Source: a virus. Taken from it: DNA of 64,000 bases. The stretch is from positions 1 to 64,000 of IMG/VR virus record IMGVR_UViG_3300025383_000018. One strand, written 5' to 3'. Position 1 is the first letter of the stretch; the number at the start of each line of letters is the position of its first letter. Below the pieces are notes generated by a model. That model worked only from the letters and a program-made list of their open reading frames with translations, had not been told where the DNA came from and searched no databases. The position numbers and the translations under genes were made by a program. Below are positions 37,205 to 49,600 of the stretch, piece by piece.

Positions 37205-40200
37205 ATGGCAACCACATCCAGACAAAATAGTCTACTTGTTAATCAAGATTGGACAAGATTATACGAAAGCTTTAGGAACGCAGATTTTCAAAGCTATGAC
37301 TTTCAAACCTTGCGCAAAAGCATGGTTGATTATCTACAACTTTATTATCCCGAGGACTTCAATGATTTTGTAGAAAGCAGTGAGTATATTGCTTTATTGG
37401 ATTTAATTGCCTTCTTGGGACAAAGTTTAGCATTTCGTACAGACTTAAATGCCCGTGAAAATTTTATTGATACCGCACAACGCCGTGACAGTATTCTTAA
37501 ATTAGCCAAGTTAGTTAGTTATGTTCCTAAACGTAATCAAACAGCATCAGGTTATTTGAAATTTGTCAGTGTCCAAACCACTGAGCCAATAAGTGACAGC
37601 AGTGGTATTGATATTACCAATGCTATTATACGCTGGAATGACAACACAAATATCAATTGGTATGAACAATTTGTGTCGGTTATTAATGCATCTTTGCAGT
37701 CAAATCAATACATAGGTAAACCCAGCAATAGTCAAACTATCAACGGGGTAGTAAATGACGAGTATCAGATCAATACACCCGCAAACAACTTGCCAGTGTA
37801 CGCATTTCAAACACAAGTTGAAAGCACAAGCTTGAATTTTGAAATCGTCAGCGCCAGTAGTGTGGGTAAAGACTATATCTATGAAGTAAGTCCACAACCT
37901 AGTGCACCGTTGAATATTCTTTATAAAAACGATAACTTAGGCAATGCCAGCAACAACACTGGATTTTTTGCTTATTTCAAACAAGGTTCATTGCAAAATG
38001 TAAATTTTGGAGTGACTGAAAGTGTACCAAATAATCTAGTCAGTATCAATTATAACAATATTAATAATACTGATGTTTGGTTGTATGAATTGTCCAATGC
38101 AGGTACTGTTCGTTATGAGTGGACACAAGTTCCAGCAGTGGCTGGTGTTAACATTATCTATAATAACAATTCTGCACAAAAAAGCTTTCAAGTGAATACT
38201 CGCAACAATGACCAAATTGATTTAGTATTTGGCGACGGTACTTTTGCACAAATTCCACAAGGTAGTTTTAGAACATACTTTAGAACCAGTGCAGGCCTTG
38301 CATATAAAATTACTCCAGATGAAATGCAAAACATCAAATTGAGTATTCCCTATGTCAGCAGAGCTGGCAGATTGGAAACACTGACCATAGTTGCAAGTTT
38401 GAAGTATACTATTGCCAATAGCATCGCCACTGAAAGTATTAAAGATATCAGTACAAGAGCTCCACAACAATACTATACACAAAATCGTATGGTTACTGGA
38501 GAAGATTACAATACTTTCCCTTATGGTTATTTTAACAGTATTAGTAAAATCAAATCTGTTAACCGCAGTAGCAGTGGTGTAAGTAGATACTTGGATGTAA
38601 TTGACACTACAGGAAGATACAGTAGTACAAATATATTTGCAGATGACGGTGTTATCTATAAAGAAGATGCCACTAGATATTTTGATTTTACTTGGAATAC
38701 AACTGCAGACATATTAAAAGTAATTGATAATCAGTTAACTCCTATCATCGAAAATTCGTCGATGGCTCATTTTTATTACGAAAACTTCAATCGTTTTAGT
38801 TTAACAAATATGGCCTGGAATAGAACTACAGTTGCTACAGGAGCAAGTACTGGTTATTTTGTAAGCAGTACCGGAACTCCACAAGCAATTGGAAGTGATG
38901 TAAGCGGCAATAACTCTTATCTAACACTTGAAAGTATCGTAGTGTTTAGTCCTGGCACAGGCAACTATTTTAATAGTCAAAATGAAATAGTAGCATTACC
39001 TGCGTCTGGGGTATTACCTCCCAACGGACAACCGTTATTATATGTGGCAGTAACACAATTAGTAGGAACCGGTGCTCAAGGCGTGTTAACATCAGGTCTT
39101 GGTCCAGTAACTCTGAGCCAAAATGTACCGTCTGGTGCAATTGCAACCACAGTTATTCCAAGTTTTAGTAACTCTTTTAGCAGTACATTTGTTGCTACTT
39201 TAATTAAACTAATACAAAGTTACACAGAGTTTGCGATTCGATTTGACCAAGCTACCAACAGTTGGGCAATTGTTTCTTTACAAAACATAAATTCTACTAA
39301 GCCTTTTAGTCAAGCCAATCAAGGTTCATCCAATGGCACTAACAGTGACAGCAGTTGGTTACTGAATTTTACAGTCAATGACTTAATTTATACAGTGACT
39401 GCTCGAGGACTTAGTTATGTATTTGAAAGTGCAAACCAAACTAAATTTTATTTCGACAAACAAGTTAAGATTTTTGATAGTGTAACTGGATCAACAATAC
39501 ACGACTTTGTTAACGTACTAAAAGTAAACGGAGACCCAGATACAAATCAACCTTTGCAGGAAAACATCACTTGGTTTATTGACAATCAAGTAGCAGAAAG
39601 CGACGGTTATGTTGATAATAGTAAAGTGTTAATCACATTTGCCGATTCTAATTATAATGGCGTTCCCGACAATCCAGATATATTCAAAACCATTGTTCAA
39701 CCCGATGTTGATGTTGCCAAGAAGTTGGTATTCTTCCAAAAAACGTATGGTTACGATAGTTTTATTACCTATACACTAGTCGACAATACCACGGTAAATG
39801 TTGAATATCCTAATCAACAAAGTATCAAAAATAAATTAGCAAACTATCTGGACGGTCAATTGTTCTACGCCACAGATGAACAAAATTTTTACTTGTTATC
39901 AGTGACTAATGGGGTCTATAGCTTATCGGCCACTGCAGATTATATTGTAAAAACTGGAAGACAGGGTTTATATTTCCAATACAGACACAATGCTCCAGGA
40001 AACAGACGCATAGACCCAAGCCCCAGTAATCTTATTGATATGTATATTCTGACAACTCAATACGAAAGAGACTATATTTCTTGGGTAACAGACACAACCG
40101 GTGCGATTGCAGAACCCAGTGTACCAACTAGCGAAAGTCTTAGACTGTTGTATAATGACTTGGAAAATTATAAGAGTGTAAGTGATGCTATCATTTATAA

Positions 40201-40609
40201 TTCTGCTACATTCAAGCCTTTGTTTGGCTCTAAAGCAGATTCTACACTACAAGCTACTTTCAAAGTAATTAAAAATTCAAATGTAAATGTAAGTGACAGC
40301 GAAATTCGCAGTCAAGTGCTAATGTATATTAACAATTACTTCAACACCAGTAACTGGGATTTCGGCGAAACTTTCTACTTCACTGAATTAGCCACTTATA
40401 TTCAACAAGCAATGGCACCTAACATCAGTAGTATCATTATCGTTCCTAACACTGCTGGTCAAATTTATGGTAGTATGCAACAGATTAGCAGTGGGCCAAA
40501 TGAAATATTAATCAGTTGTGCCACTGTTGAAAACATTGAGGTAATCACTGCTATCACCGCCGCTCAATTGAACCTACAAAATCAATTGGTAAATACTATT
40601 ATAAACTAA
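37205..40609 (+). CDS. 6: Baseplate wedge protein gp6
   Basis: 1134 residues (T4 gp6: 660). The N-terminus has RKSMVDYLQLYYPEDFNDFV, ESSEYIALLDLIAFLGQSLA and FRTDLNARENFIDTAQRRDS, the canonical gp6/BplC start; middle QQYYTQNRMVTGEDYNTFPY and the C-terminal YINNYFNTSNWDFGETFYFT fit the wedge iris region. About 450 extra residues lie in the middle. Own late box AATAAATA at 37180-37187 and a weak CGGGA ribosome binding site. Confidence 0.95.
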   Translation: MATTSRQNSLLVNQDWTRLYESFRNADFQSYDFQTLRKSMVDYLQLYYPEDFNDFVESSEYIALLDLIAFLGQSLAFRTDLNARENFIDTAQRRDSILKLAKLVSYVPKRNQTASGYLKFVSVQTTEPISDSSGIDITNAIIRWNDNTNINWYEQFVSVINASLQSNQYIGKPSNSQTINGVVNDEYQINTPANNLPVYAFQTQVESTSLNFEIVSASSVGKDYIYEVSPQPSAPLNILYKNDNLGNASNNTGFFAYFKQGSLQNVNFGVTESVPNNLVSINYNNINNTDVWLYELSNAGTVRYEWTQVPAVAGVNIIYNNNSAQKSFQVNTRNNDQIDLVFGDGTFAQIPQGSFRTYFRTSAGLAYKITPDEMQNIKLSIPYVSRAGRLETLTIVASLKYTIANSIATESIKDISTRAPQQYYTQNRMVTGEDYNTFPYGYFNSISKIKSVNRSSSGVSRYLDVIDTTGRYSSTNIFADDGVIYKEDATRYFDFTWNTTADILKVIDNQLTPIIENSSMAHFYYENFNRFSLTNMAWNRTTVATGASTGYFVSSTGTPQAIGSDVSGNNSYLTLESIVVFSPGTGNYFNSQNEIVALPASGVLPPNGQPLLYVAVTQLVGTGAQGVLTSGLGPVTLSQNVPSGAIATTVIPSFSNSFSSTFVATLIKLIQSYTEFAIRFDQATNSWAIVSLQNINSTKPFSQANQGSSNGTNSDSSWLLNFTVNDLIYTVTARGLSYVFESANQTKFYFDKQVKIFDSVTGSTIHDFVNVLKVNGDPDTNQPLQENITWFIDNQVAESDGYVDNSKVLITFADSNYNGVPDNPDIFKTIVQPDVDVAKKLVFFQKTYGYDSFITYTLVDNTTVNVEYPNQQSIKNKLANYLDGQLFYATDEQNFYLLSVTNGVYSLSATADYIVKTGRQGLYFQYRHNAPGNRRIDPSPSNLIDMYILTTQYERDYISWVTDTTGAIAEPSVPTSESLRLLYNDLENYKSVSDAIIYNSATFKPLFGSKADSTLQATFKVIKNSNVNVSDSEIRSQVLMYINNYFNTSNWDFGETFYFTELATYIQQAMAPNISSIIIVPNTAGQIYGSMQQISSGPNEILISCATVENIEVITAITAAQLNLQNQLVNTIIN

Positions 40610-40621
40610 TCAGAACGAGTT

Positions 40622-43600
40622 ATGCCAATTACAAAAACGGTAAATCTGTTACCAGGAACATTCCAAAGTGAAACTAATAAAAAGTTCTTAAATGCAACTT
40701 TAGATCAGTTAGTAACCGAAAGCAACTTAAAAACAATCAGCGGATATGTAGGTCGCAAGTTTGCTCCTGGGTTTGAATCTATTACAAACTATATCAGAGA
40801 ACCTGACTTAACTCGAGCCACTTATCAACTTGAGCCTAGTGTTGCAGTAACAGATCCTGCGACTCAGGACATAGAGTTTCATGTAACTTATCCCGAAGTA
40901 CTACAACAAATTAGTTATTTTGGCGGAAACGTAACAAATCAAAGTAGACTGTGGGACAGCGAGTACTACAGTTATGACCCGCACATTAATTTAGATGCGT
41001 TTATCAACTTTACACACTACTATTGGGTACCTGAAGGACCTGATAGTGTATTCGTAAGTGCAGGCAACATCTACTTAAATTCAGAAATTACAGTATTTCC
41101 TATTGATAGTCAGGGTGTTTACAATTTTAGCAATTGGAATCAAATTGCCAATCCTGACTTGGTGTTGGCCAAAGGGTATGCGTATAATTTTCACGTTAAT
41201 CAGCCAGGTAAGCCTTTTTGGATACAGAATGTTATAGGTGAATTCGGCACACATCCTAATATTGCAGGAGTAACAAATAACGGTATCGATACAGGTACCA
41301 TTACTTTTGTAGTTCCAACAGACGCAACACAAGGTACTTACTATTATCAAGACGGAGTAGTTACCAGTGAGCAAGGAACTATTCGTATTATTGATCCTGC
41401 AGTCAACACTATAAATGTTGAAACCGACATATTGGGACAAACACGTTACATCAGCCCTAATGCAGTTGAATTTGTCAATGGTCTTAAAGTTAGATTTGAC
41501 AATACTGTAATACCAGAAACATATCAAAATAAAGAATATTATGTCGAAGGTGTGGGTACCGGTATTAAACTAGTAGATGTTCAAACGTTGTTAAATGCAG
41601 AGACTGGATCTTTGGGATCCACAGTTAAAGATTATATAACAATCAATAGAGCCAGCAGTGATGTTAATCCTTGGAGCACTAACAATCGTTGGTTTCACCA
41701 AGATGTAATCACAGGCAGTAATGTCCCTACAGTGCCATTAACTGCAGACGAAACAGTATATCCTTATCCATTGGCTGCAAATTTAACTGCAGATACAGAT
41801 TTTATTACTGCGGATCAAACAGAAAGATCCAGTCCACAATTAAAAGGCCTTGCAAGAGCCAATAGACCTATTATTGAATTTGAAGCAGACTTAAAATTAT
41901 ATAATTTTGGTACCACTGGTATTACTCCAGTTACTCTATTAGATACCACAGTAACAGAACCTTTTTTAACTTTAGAAGGCAGTAAAGTTAAGTCAGTCAA
42001 TGGTATAGTTACTACTACCATAGACGGTGTGCCTTTGACAAACGGAATGACTGTGATTTTTGCTGCAATGCAAAATCCAAAAACTCCAGAAACTGTATGG
42101 AAAATAAATTTTGTTGACGAAATAGGAATAGCCAACACAGATGTCAAAACAATACATTTATCATCAGTTACTGCGGCAACTGAAAATACCAGTGTCACAG
42201 TTACCAGTGGTTTGAAAAACAGCGGTAGTTATTATTACAATGGTGTAAATTGGATTCGTGCACAACAAAAAACATCAGTGAATCAACCGCCGATGTTTGA
42301 TGTATTTGATGTAAACGGTGTTAGCTTTGGTGATACTGCAGTTTACCCTGGTAGTAATAGTTCTGCGTTTTTTGGTACAAAAATCTTTAGTTATGGAGTT
42401 GGCACAGGTGTTGCCGACAAGGAACTTGGATTCCCACTGGTCTATAAAAATATCAATAATATAGGTGATATCGAATTTGTTAATAATTTTGACAACGATA
42501 CATTTGTTTATACTGTTGATAAAGTCAACTACACTGACAAAGTAAATCGTGGATACTTATATAAAAATGAAGGTTCTTCATCGTTTGAAAAATTAAATGT
42601 ATGGCGTACAGTAGTCGAGCACAGTAAACAATATCAGGATATAAGTTACATATTTGACGGCATTACAAACTCATTTGCTATAGATGTTCCTCCTGCAACA
42701 GATGCAATAATTCCTTCTTTGTTGGTATTTGTAAACTATCAAAAATTAACAGTTGCAAGATATACTGTAACTGCTGGACCGAATAATACACAAATTGTTG
42801 TTATAGATTCAACAATTCTTAAAGATTCCGATAGAATAGATATTTTGGTATACAGTACACAAGTGAGCCAATTTGGTACTTACGAAGTTCCTGGCAACTT
42901 AAACTTCAATGCTCAAAATGCTGTGTTAACTACCCCAACATTGGGAGATATGAGAAATCATATAAACAAACTAACGCAAAACAGTACAAAATTCTTGGGT
43001 CGTTATCCAGGTGTTAGTAATTTAAGAAATATTGATGTAGTAGGGCAAGGCGGAACTATTCTGCAACAAAGCGGACCTGTTACTTTGGCATCAATGTTCT
43101 TGACAGATGACAAATTAAATTTTGTTAACAGCATCAAAACAGCACAATTTGAGTATGCAAGATTTAAGAATAAATTTATAACCTTTGCTGGTAACAGTAA
43201 CCAATTGGTTTTTAATACTGCTGCTGAAAGTGTTGATTATATTCTAAAACAAATTAATAAAGCCAAGAACAAAACATTCCCTTGGTACCACAGTGATATG
43301 GTTCCTTACGGGGACAATAAAACAATTACCACACATAAAGTAATAGAAGCAGCCATAAGAAATTATGAAATCAGCAGTATTTTTAGCCCTACTACTTTAA
43401 GCAGTCGTGCAATTTTAGTTTACCATAACGGATCGCAACTGTTGTTAAATCGTGATTATACGTTTATGACCAATAGTGCTGGTGTTAGTTTATCATCCAG
43501 TGTTACGCTAGCCATTGGGGATCTAATAGAAGTAGTTGAATATCTAAGTACAGATGGCAATTATATTCCAGAAACGCCAAGTAAATTAGGATTATATCCA

Positions 43601-46600
43601 AAATATAAACCAGGTATAGTCACTGACACCACATATCTTACTACACAACAGTTTATACAAGGACACGACGGCAGTTTAACTCCAGTGTTCAATGATTTCA
43701 GAGATTCTTTATTACTAGAATTAGAAAAAAGAATTTACAATAACATCAAAGCAGTATACGATGAATCAATTGTAAATGTATATTCAGTTAAACCTGGTAA
43801 ATTTAGAACCAACACCTATAGCCCTAAAGATTTTAATTTGATATTGAGCAGAGGATATTTACCTTGGGCAAATTCAAACCAATTGGATTATACAACTAAT
43901 TCTACTACTGATTTATCAAATCCTTTTACATTTAACTATGGTGGCAGCATTGACACAGTCAATGGAGAAACATTGCCCGGTAGTTGGAGAGCTTGTTACG
44001 AGTATTTTTATGATACACAACATCCAGACTCTGCTCCTTGGGAAATGTTGGGATTTACAGAAAAACCCAGCTGGTGGAATACACAGTACGGTCCTGCACC
44101 CTATACCAGTGGTAATAAAATATTGTGGGATGATTTAGAAGCTGGATACATTGCACAAGGACCACGTCAAGGCATAGACCCCGTTTTCAGTCGTCCCGGA
44201 TTAAGTGCAATTATTCCTGTAGACGATAGCGGTAACAGAATTCCACCATTGGGACTGCTAACAAATGACACAATAACTGACCATTTTGTACAAAACTGGC
44301 AAGTAGGACAGTATAGCCCAGTAGAAACTGCTTGGAGAAACAGCAGCGAATATGCTTATGATGTGCAAATAGCTTTGGCATTAACCAGCCCTGCAAAATA
44401 TTTTGGACTAGGTGTTGCAGTACACAAATGCAGATATAATTATGACTTGGGTCAGTTCTTATTAGACACAACAAACTTTAGATTGACTCCTGCTGATATT
44501 GACATAAATGGCTACACAGATTTGTCAGGCAATGTTACTCGTGCTGCAGGATATCTAAATTGGATTGCAGATTATCAAACACATTTAGGCATACTGTCGT
44601 CTGCCACTTTGCAACGATATGCACAAAATTATACTGTACAATTGAGCTACAGAATGGCAGGATTTAGCGGAAAACAATTCCTAAAAATACTAGCAGAACA
44701 AAATAGTCCTAATTCAATTAGTGATAGTGTTATTATTCCTGAAGAAGATTATTCTTTAGTATTGAACAAATCTACTCCTATAGGCAATCCTAGATATAGT
44801 GCAGTTAGTGTTGAAAAAACATCAGACGGATTCAAAGTCACGGGGTATGACACATTCAATCCTTATTTTACTGTTGTTATACCTAATACAACTGGCAACA
44901 GTTATGAAATATCAGTACTAAAAGAATCAGCTGCTTACTACACTGAATTCACCAACTACAAAATAGCAGTACCATACGGCACAACATTTTCCACTGTTCA
45001 ACAGTTGGTAGGATTCTTATCAGGTTACGAACAATTTTTAACATTGCAGGGATTTAGATTCAATTACTTTGACACAGACCTCGAGCAAATTAGAAATTGG
45101 GCACTAAGTGTAAATGAATTATTATTCTGGGTGCAACAAAACTGGGCAGTGGGTAGTTTAATAGTATTAAGTCCATTTGCAGATAGAGTTGAGTTTGGTC
45201 GTGCAGATGGAGTAGTTGATAAAATCTCTAATAGTTTTTACGGCAACAAGATAATGAATCAAAATTTCATTACTTTAGATCCAGACTCTTATAAGGTTGT
45301 CAGAGATGATAACTTGTTTGTTTTGGCTACTAATTCTAAGAGTGCTGATATGATAGCATTTTTAGACTTGAGTGTTGTTCAATACGAGCACGCAATTATA
45401 TTAAACAATAAAACACAGTTCAATGATTTGATATATGATCCTGCGTTAGGCCAACGACAGTTTAGATTAAAATTAGTCGGCAGTAAAACCAATGGTTGGA
45501 CTGGAATATTAAATCCGCAGGGATTTGTATACAACAATGATGTTGTGCAACTTTGGGCTGCTGGAAACGATTACCTTAAAGGCGATCTTGTACAGTACAA
45601 GAATTTCTATTATACCGCTAGTAAGGATATTCCTGCCACATCAACATTTACTTTTGCAGACTGGTTACCATACGATAAGAATCGTATGAATACCGGACTA
45701 ATGAATAACTTTGCCACAAATGCAAGTATGGGTCGTCATTTTTATGATACCGACCACGTAAATCTGCAAAGTGATTTTGCACAATATGCATTGGGATTAA
45801 TAGGCTATAGAAATCGCAGTTACTTGACAGAACTAGGTTTAGATGATACTACTCAAGTAAAATTCTATCAAGGATTTATTAAAGAAAAAGGCACACACAA
45901 TGCCATTAACGCATTGGCTGATGTAAGTTTCAATTCACAAGAATCCAACAGTATTGCAGTCAATGAAGAATGGGCATTTAGATTGGGCAGTTATGGTAGT
46001 TTAGAAACCAATCAGTATGTTGAGATAGTATTAGACGAAAACTATACATTAAACAATCCCACAAGTTTACAGGTTGTTGATAATGCAACAGTGGTATATG
46101 CAAATTTATACACCAGTGGAACAGGAGTACATAAAACTTCTGCCACTGATAAAGTATGGACAAGTCCGTTCTTCTTGACAAGAACCACAGATAGCGATTA
46201 TACAAATGATATTCAAACTGCTGGATTTGTTAATTTAGATGATGTAGATTACACAATATTTGATTTAACAGACACTTCTACACTAAGCGGAAAAGTAGAA
46301 GAAATTGGTGCAGGTAATATTATATGGTGTGCGGTTGATTATACCAAAGATTGGAATGTATATAGAGTAAATGAGTCTACCACAAATGTAGTTAAAATTA
46401 CCAATGCACTAAATGGCCGTGTACTAATGAAAACTGACGGCTATCACGGACTCAAAGAAAACGACACAGTTTTAGTATCCAACAGCAGTCAATTTGACGG
46501 ATTTTATAAAATTGAAAGAGTAGAATCACTGACAAGTTTTGTAGTTAAGTACAACGGAGATCTAACTGGCTTTAGTGGAACCACAGAGTCAGATGGCCTA

Positions 46601-49600
46601 CATAAATTGGTAAGTTTACGTTTTAATGAGCCCAGTGATGTTATTTCTTATACTCCAGTTAACGGGTGGACTGCTAACAGTAAAGTATGGATCAATGACA
46701 ATACTGCAAATAACAATTGGGCAGTATACAACAAAACAGATCCTTGGCAACCAATTTTAAGCTTTGCAACTGAAAGCCCATATGCTGGCGCCAATTTTGG
46801 TACAAGTGTAAAACTTAGTGCAGATAATAAATTAGCAATAGTTGGTGCTCCTGGATATGCCAATGGAACAGGTGCACTAGTTGAATACTTGTATGCTTAT
46901 TCAACTACTACTGGAAAATTAGCAGAAAACTCTACAATCATTGGATCTGCACAAAATACTGCCGGTATGGGCACAAGTCTTGCATTAGGTTCCAATCATA
47001 TTGTAACTGGAGCTCCTGGCAGTTCCGACGGGTCAGGCTATGTGTATGTTTATACTAAAAACTTCTTGGGCGTTATTACTCAACAACAAATTTTAGGACC
47101 AACGACTACAAATTCATCAGAATTTGGTACTAGTGTTGCAATCAGTGAAGATGCACATTGGATGTATGTAGGCGCACCTGGAGAAAAAGCAGTTTATGCG
47201 TACCAATGGTTCTCTAATTTAACATCAAGTAGTCAGACATTCTCTGCTACAACAGGATCAGACACACAGTATATGATTACTGATTTTACAATTGCAGGAC
47301 CTGAATTTTTAACTGCAACAGTAATTACTTCTTTAGAATCATATACATTAGTATACGGCACTGGTTTTACAGTATCGGGTACTACATTAACTTTTGTCAA
47401 TCCTGTGCCTGCCGGTACACTGATTGTTCGTCAACAACCTGGTTACCAGTTGAAAGATAAAATATTTTATAACAACGGTGACAATAATTTTGGCTACAGT
47501 ATTGCAACAACTACCGATGGCAGACAAATTGCAGTAGGTGCACCCACTGATAATGGCGAAGCAGGTAGTGTTAGTATATACGACAGAACTGTGGAACAAT
47601 TCTTAGGTAACGGAATAGAAACTAAATTCAGTAGCCCCCGTGAGTTAGTTTACACAGATAGAGTTTATGTAAATGATATTTTGCAAACTTACGGTACTGA
47701 TTATACCATTTATAGTGTTAGCGGTTATCCTACACATCACAGTGAATTTGAATTTACAGTTGCTCCCCCACAAAATAGTATTGTTACAATAGAAACAAAT
47801 CAATTCAAATTACTAAAACGATTTAGCAATCCAGCCGGAACAAAAGCACAGTTGGGATTCAGTGTTGACATTGATGCAACTGACAGTACTGTATATGCAG
47901 GAGCACCACACGCAAATACAAATAGATACTATGCTGGTCAAGTCTATAGATATGTAAACCAAGCAAGAGTATACGGAACCATTACTGGTAAAGTACAAAA
48001 CCCAACCGTTACTCCTGGTAATAGTATTAGAATCAACGACTTTGAAATTATATTCATCTACAGCGATTTAGATAGCACAGTAACTGCAATTAATAATCAC
48101 TTTATCCCTGGATTGTCAGCGGCTAATGTCAACGGTTATTTGCAATTGACAACAACTGCAACTGCAGATTCAAACAAAATAAGAATCTTACCTGGAATGG
48201 GAAATAGTATCCAGGATTTGGGACTAGATGTATTTGTTCAAGTTGAAATTATCAATAATCCGACTAACAATGCATACGACTTGTTTGGACAAAATGTAAA
48301 AATTAATCCATCAAATAATGTATTGGCAGTATCTAGTACTGCTGCTATAACAAGCGAAGTTACTATATTTGATACGGACCATATAGCCACTACTTTTGAT
48401 TCTGGATCAATGGTGTTTGTTGATGAAGTGATTTCCGGCGGGGTTTGGATGTTTAGCTATTTGGCAAACAGTAAAAATGATATTGCTGATCCTGGAGTAT
48501 TTGCATTTGTTCAACAGATTAATCCCTACAGTTCCGGAATTAACCCATCATTGCAACCTTATGTTAATTTTGGTAGTGCGATAGATTTTAATTCCACTGA
48601 AATGATTATTGGATCTAATTTTGATAATACATATGGTACCGCAGCTGGAAGAATTTATCAATTTAGTAATCCTGCAGGACTATTGGGGTGGGACGTTTAT
48701 ACCGCCGAAGAACCTGAAGTTGATATTAATTCTATTGTAAAAGCATTTGTCTACAGTGATAAATCACAAACAATTACACATACCCTAGATTATATTGATC
48801 CTGCAAAAGGTAAAATATTGGGAATAGCTGAACAAGATATCAGTTATAAAGTGGCACACGATCCCGGTGTTTACAATCACGGAACAAACGGTACAGTTAC
48901 TTTAGACTCTGCGTTCCACTGGGACAGCAACGAAGTTGGAAAAGTTTGGTGGGATCTTAGCACAGTACGATTCTTGAACTACGAACAAGGCAGTATACAA
49001 TATCGCACTACAAACTGGGGAGGAACATTCCCTGGCAGCAGTATTGATGTATACGAGTGGGTAGAAAGTATGTATCCACCAAGCCAATATGTAGCCACTG
49101 GTGGAGACGGGACACCAAAATATCCAGACAATAGTGCATACAGTACAGTAAATTATGTAGATCCTGAAACAAATCAGACTATTGTAAAATACTACTATTG
49201 GGTCAAAGATAAGTCTACAGTTGACGTAAAATTAAAGAACAGAACTGCTCCGGTATCAGCAATTGCAAGTTATATAAAAGATCCTAAAAATAGTGGGGTC
49301 GAGTATTTTGCTGCAATCAGAAATGATAGTATTGCAATTTATAATTTAGCAGGTACGGCAACAGGTAAAGATACCATACTCCACATAGATTATTCTACTC
49401 GTACTGATGCTGATAATATTATTCACAGTGAATTTGTATTATTAAGTGAAACAAATAGTCGTGCAGATGATATCCCCACTGCGATCTATAACAAACTAGT
49501 TGATAGTGTTAGCGGAATAGATGCATTTGGTAATCAAGTTCCAGATCCTTTGTTGCCGGTACAAACACGTTACGGAATTGGAATTCGTCCTCGTCAAAGT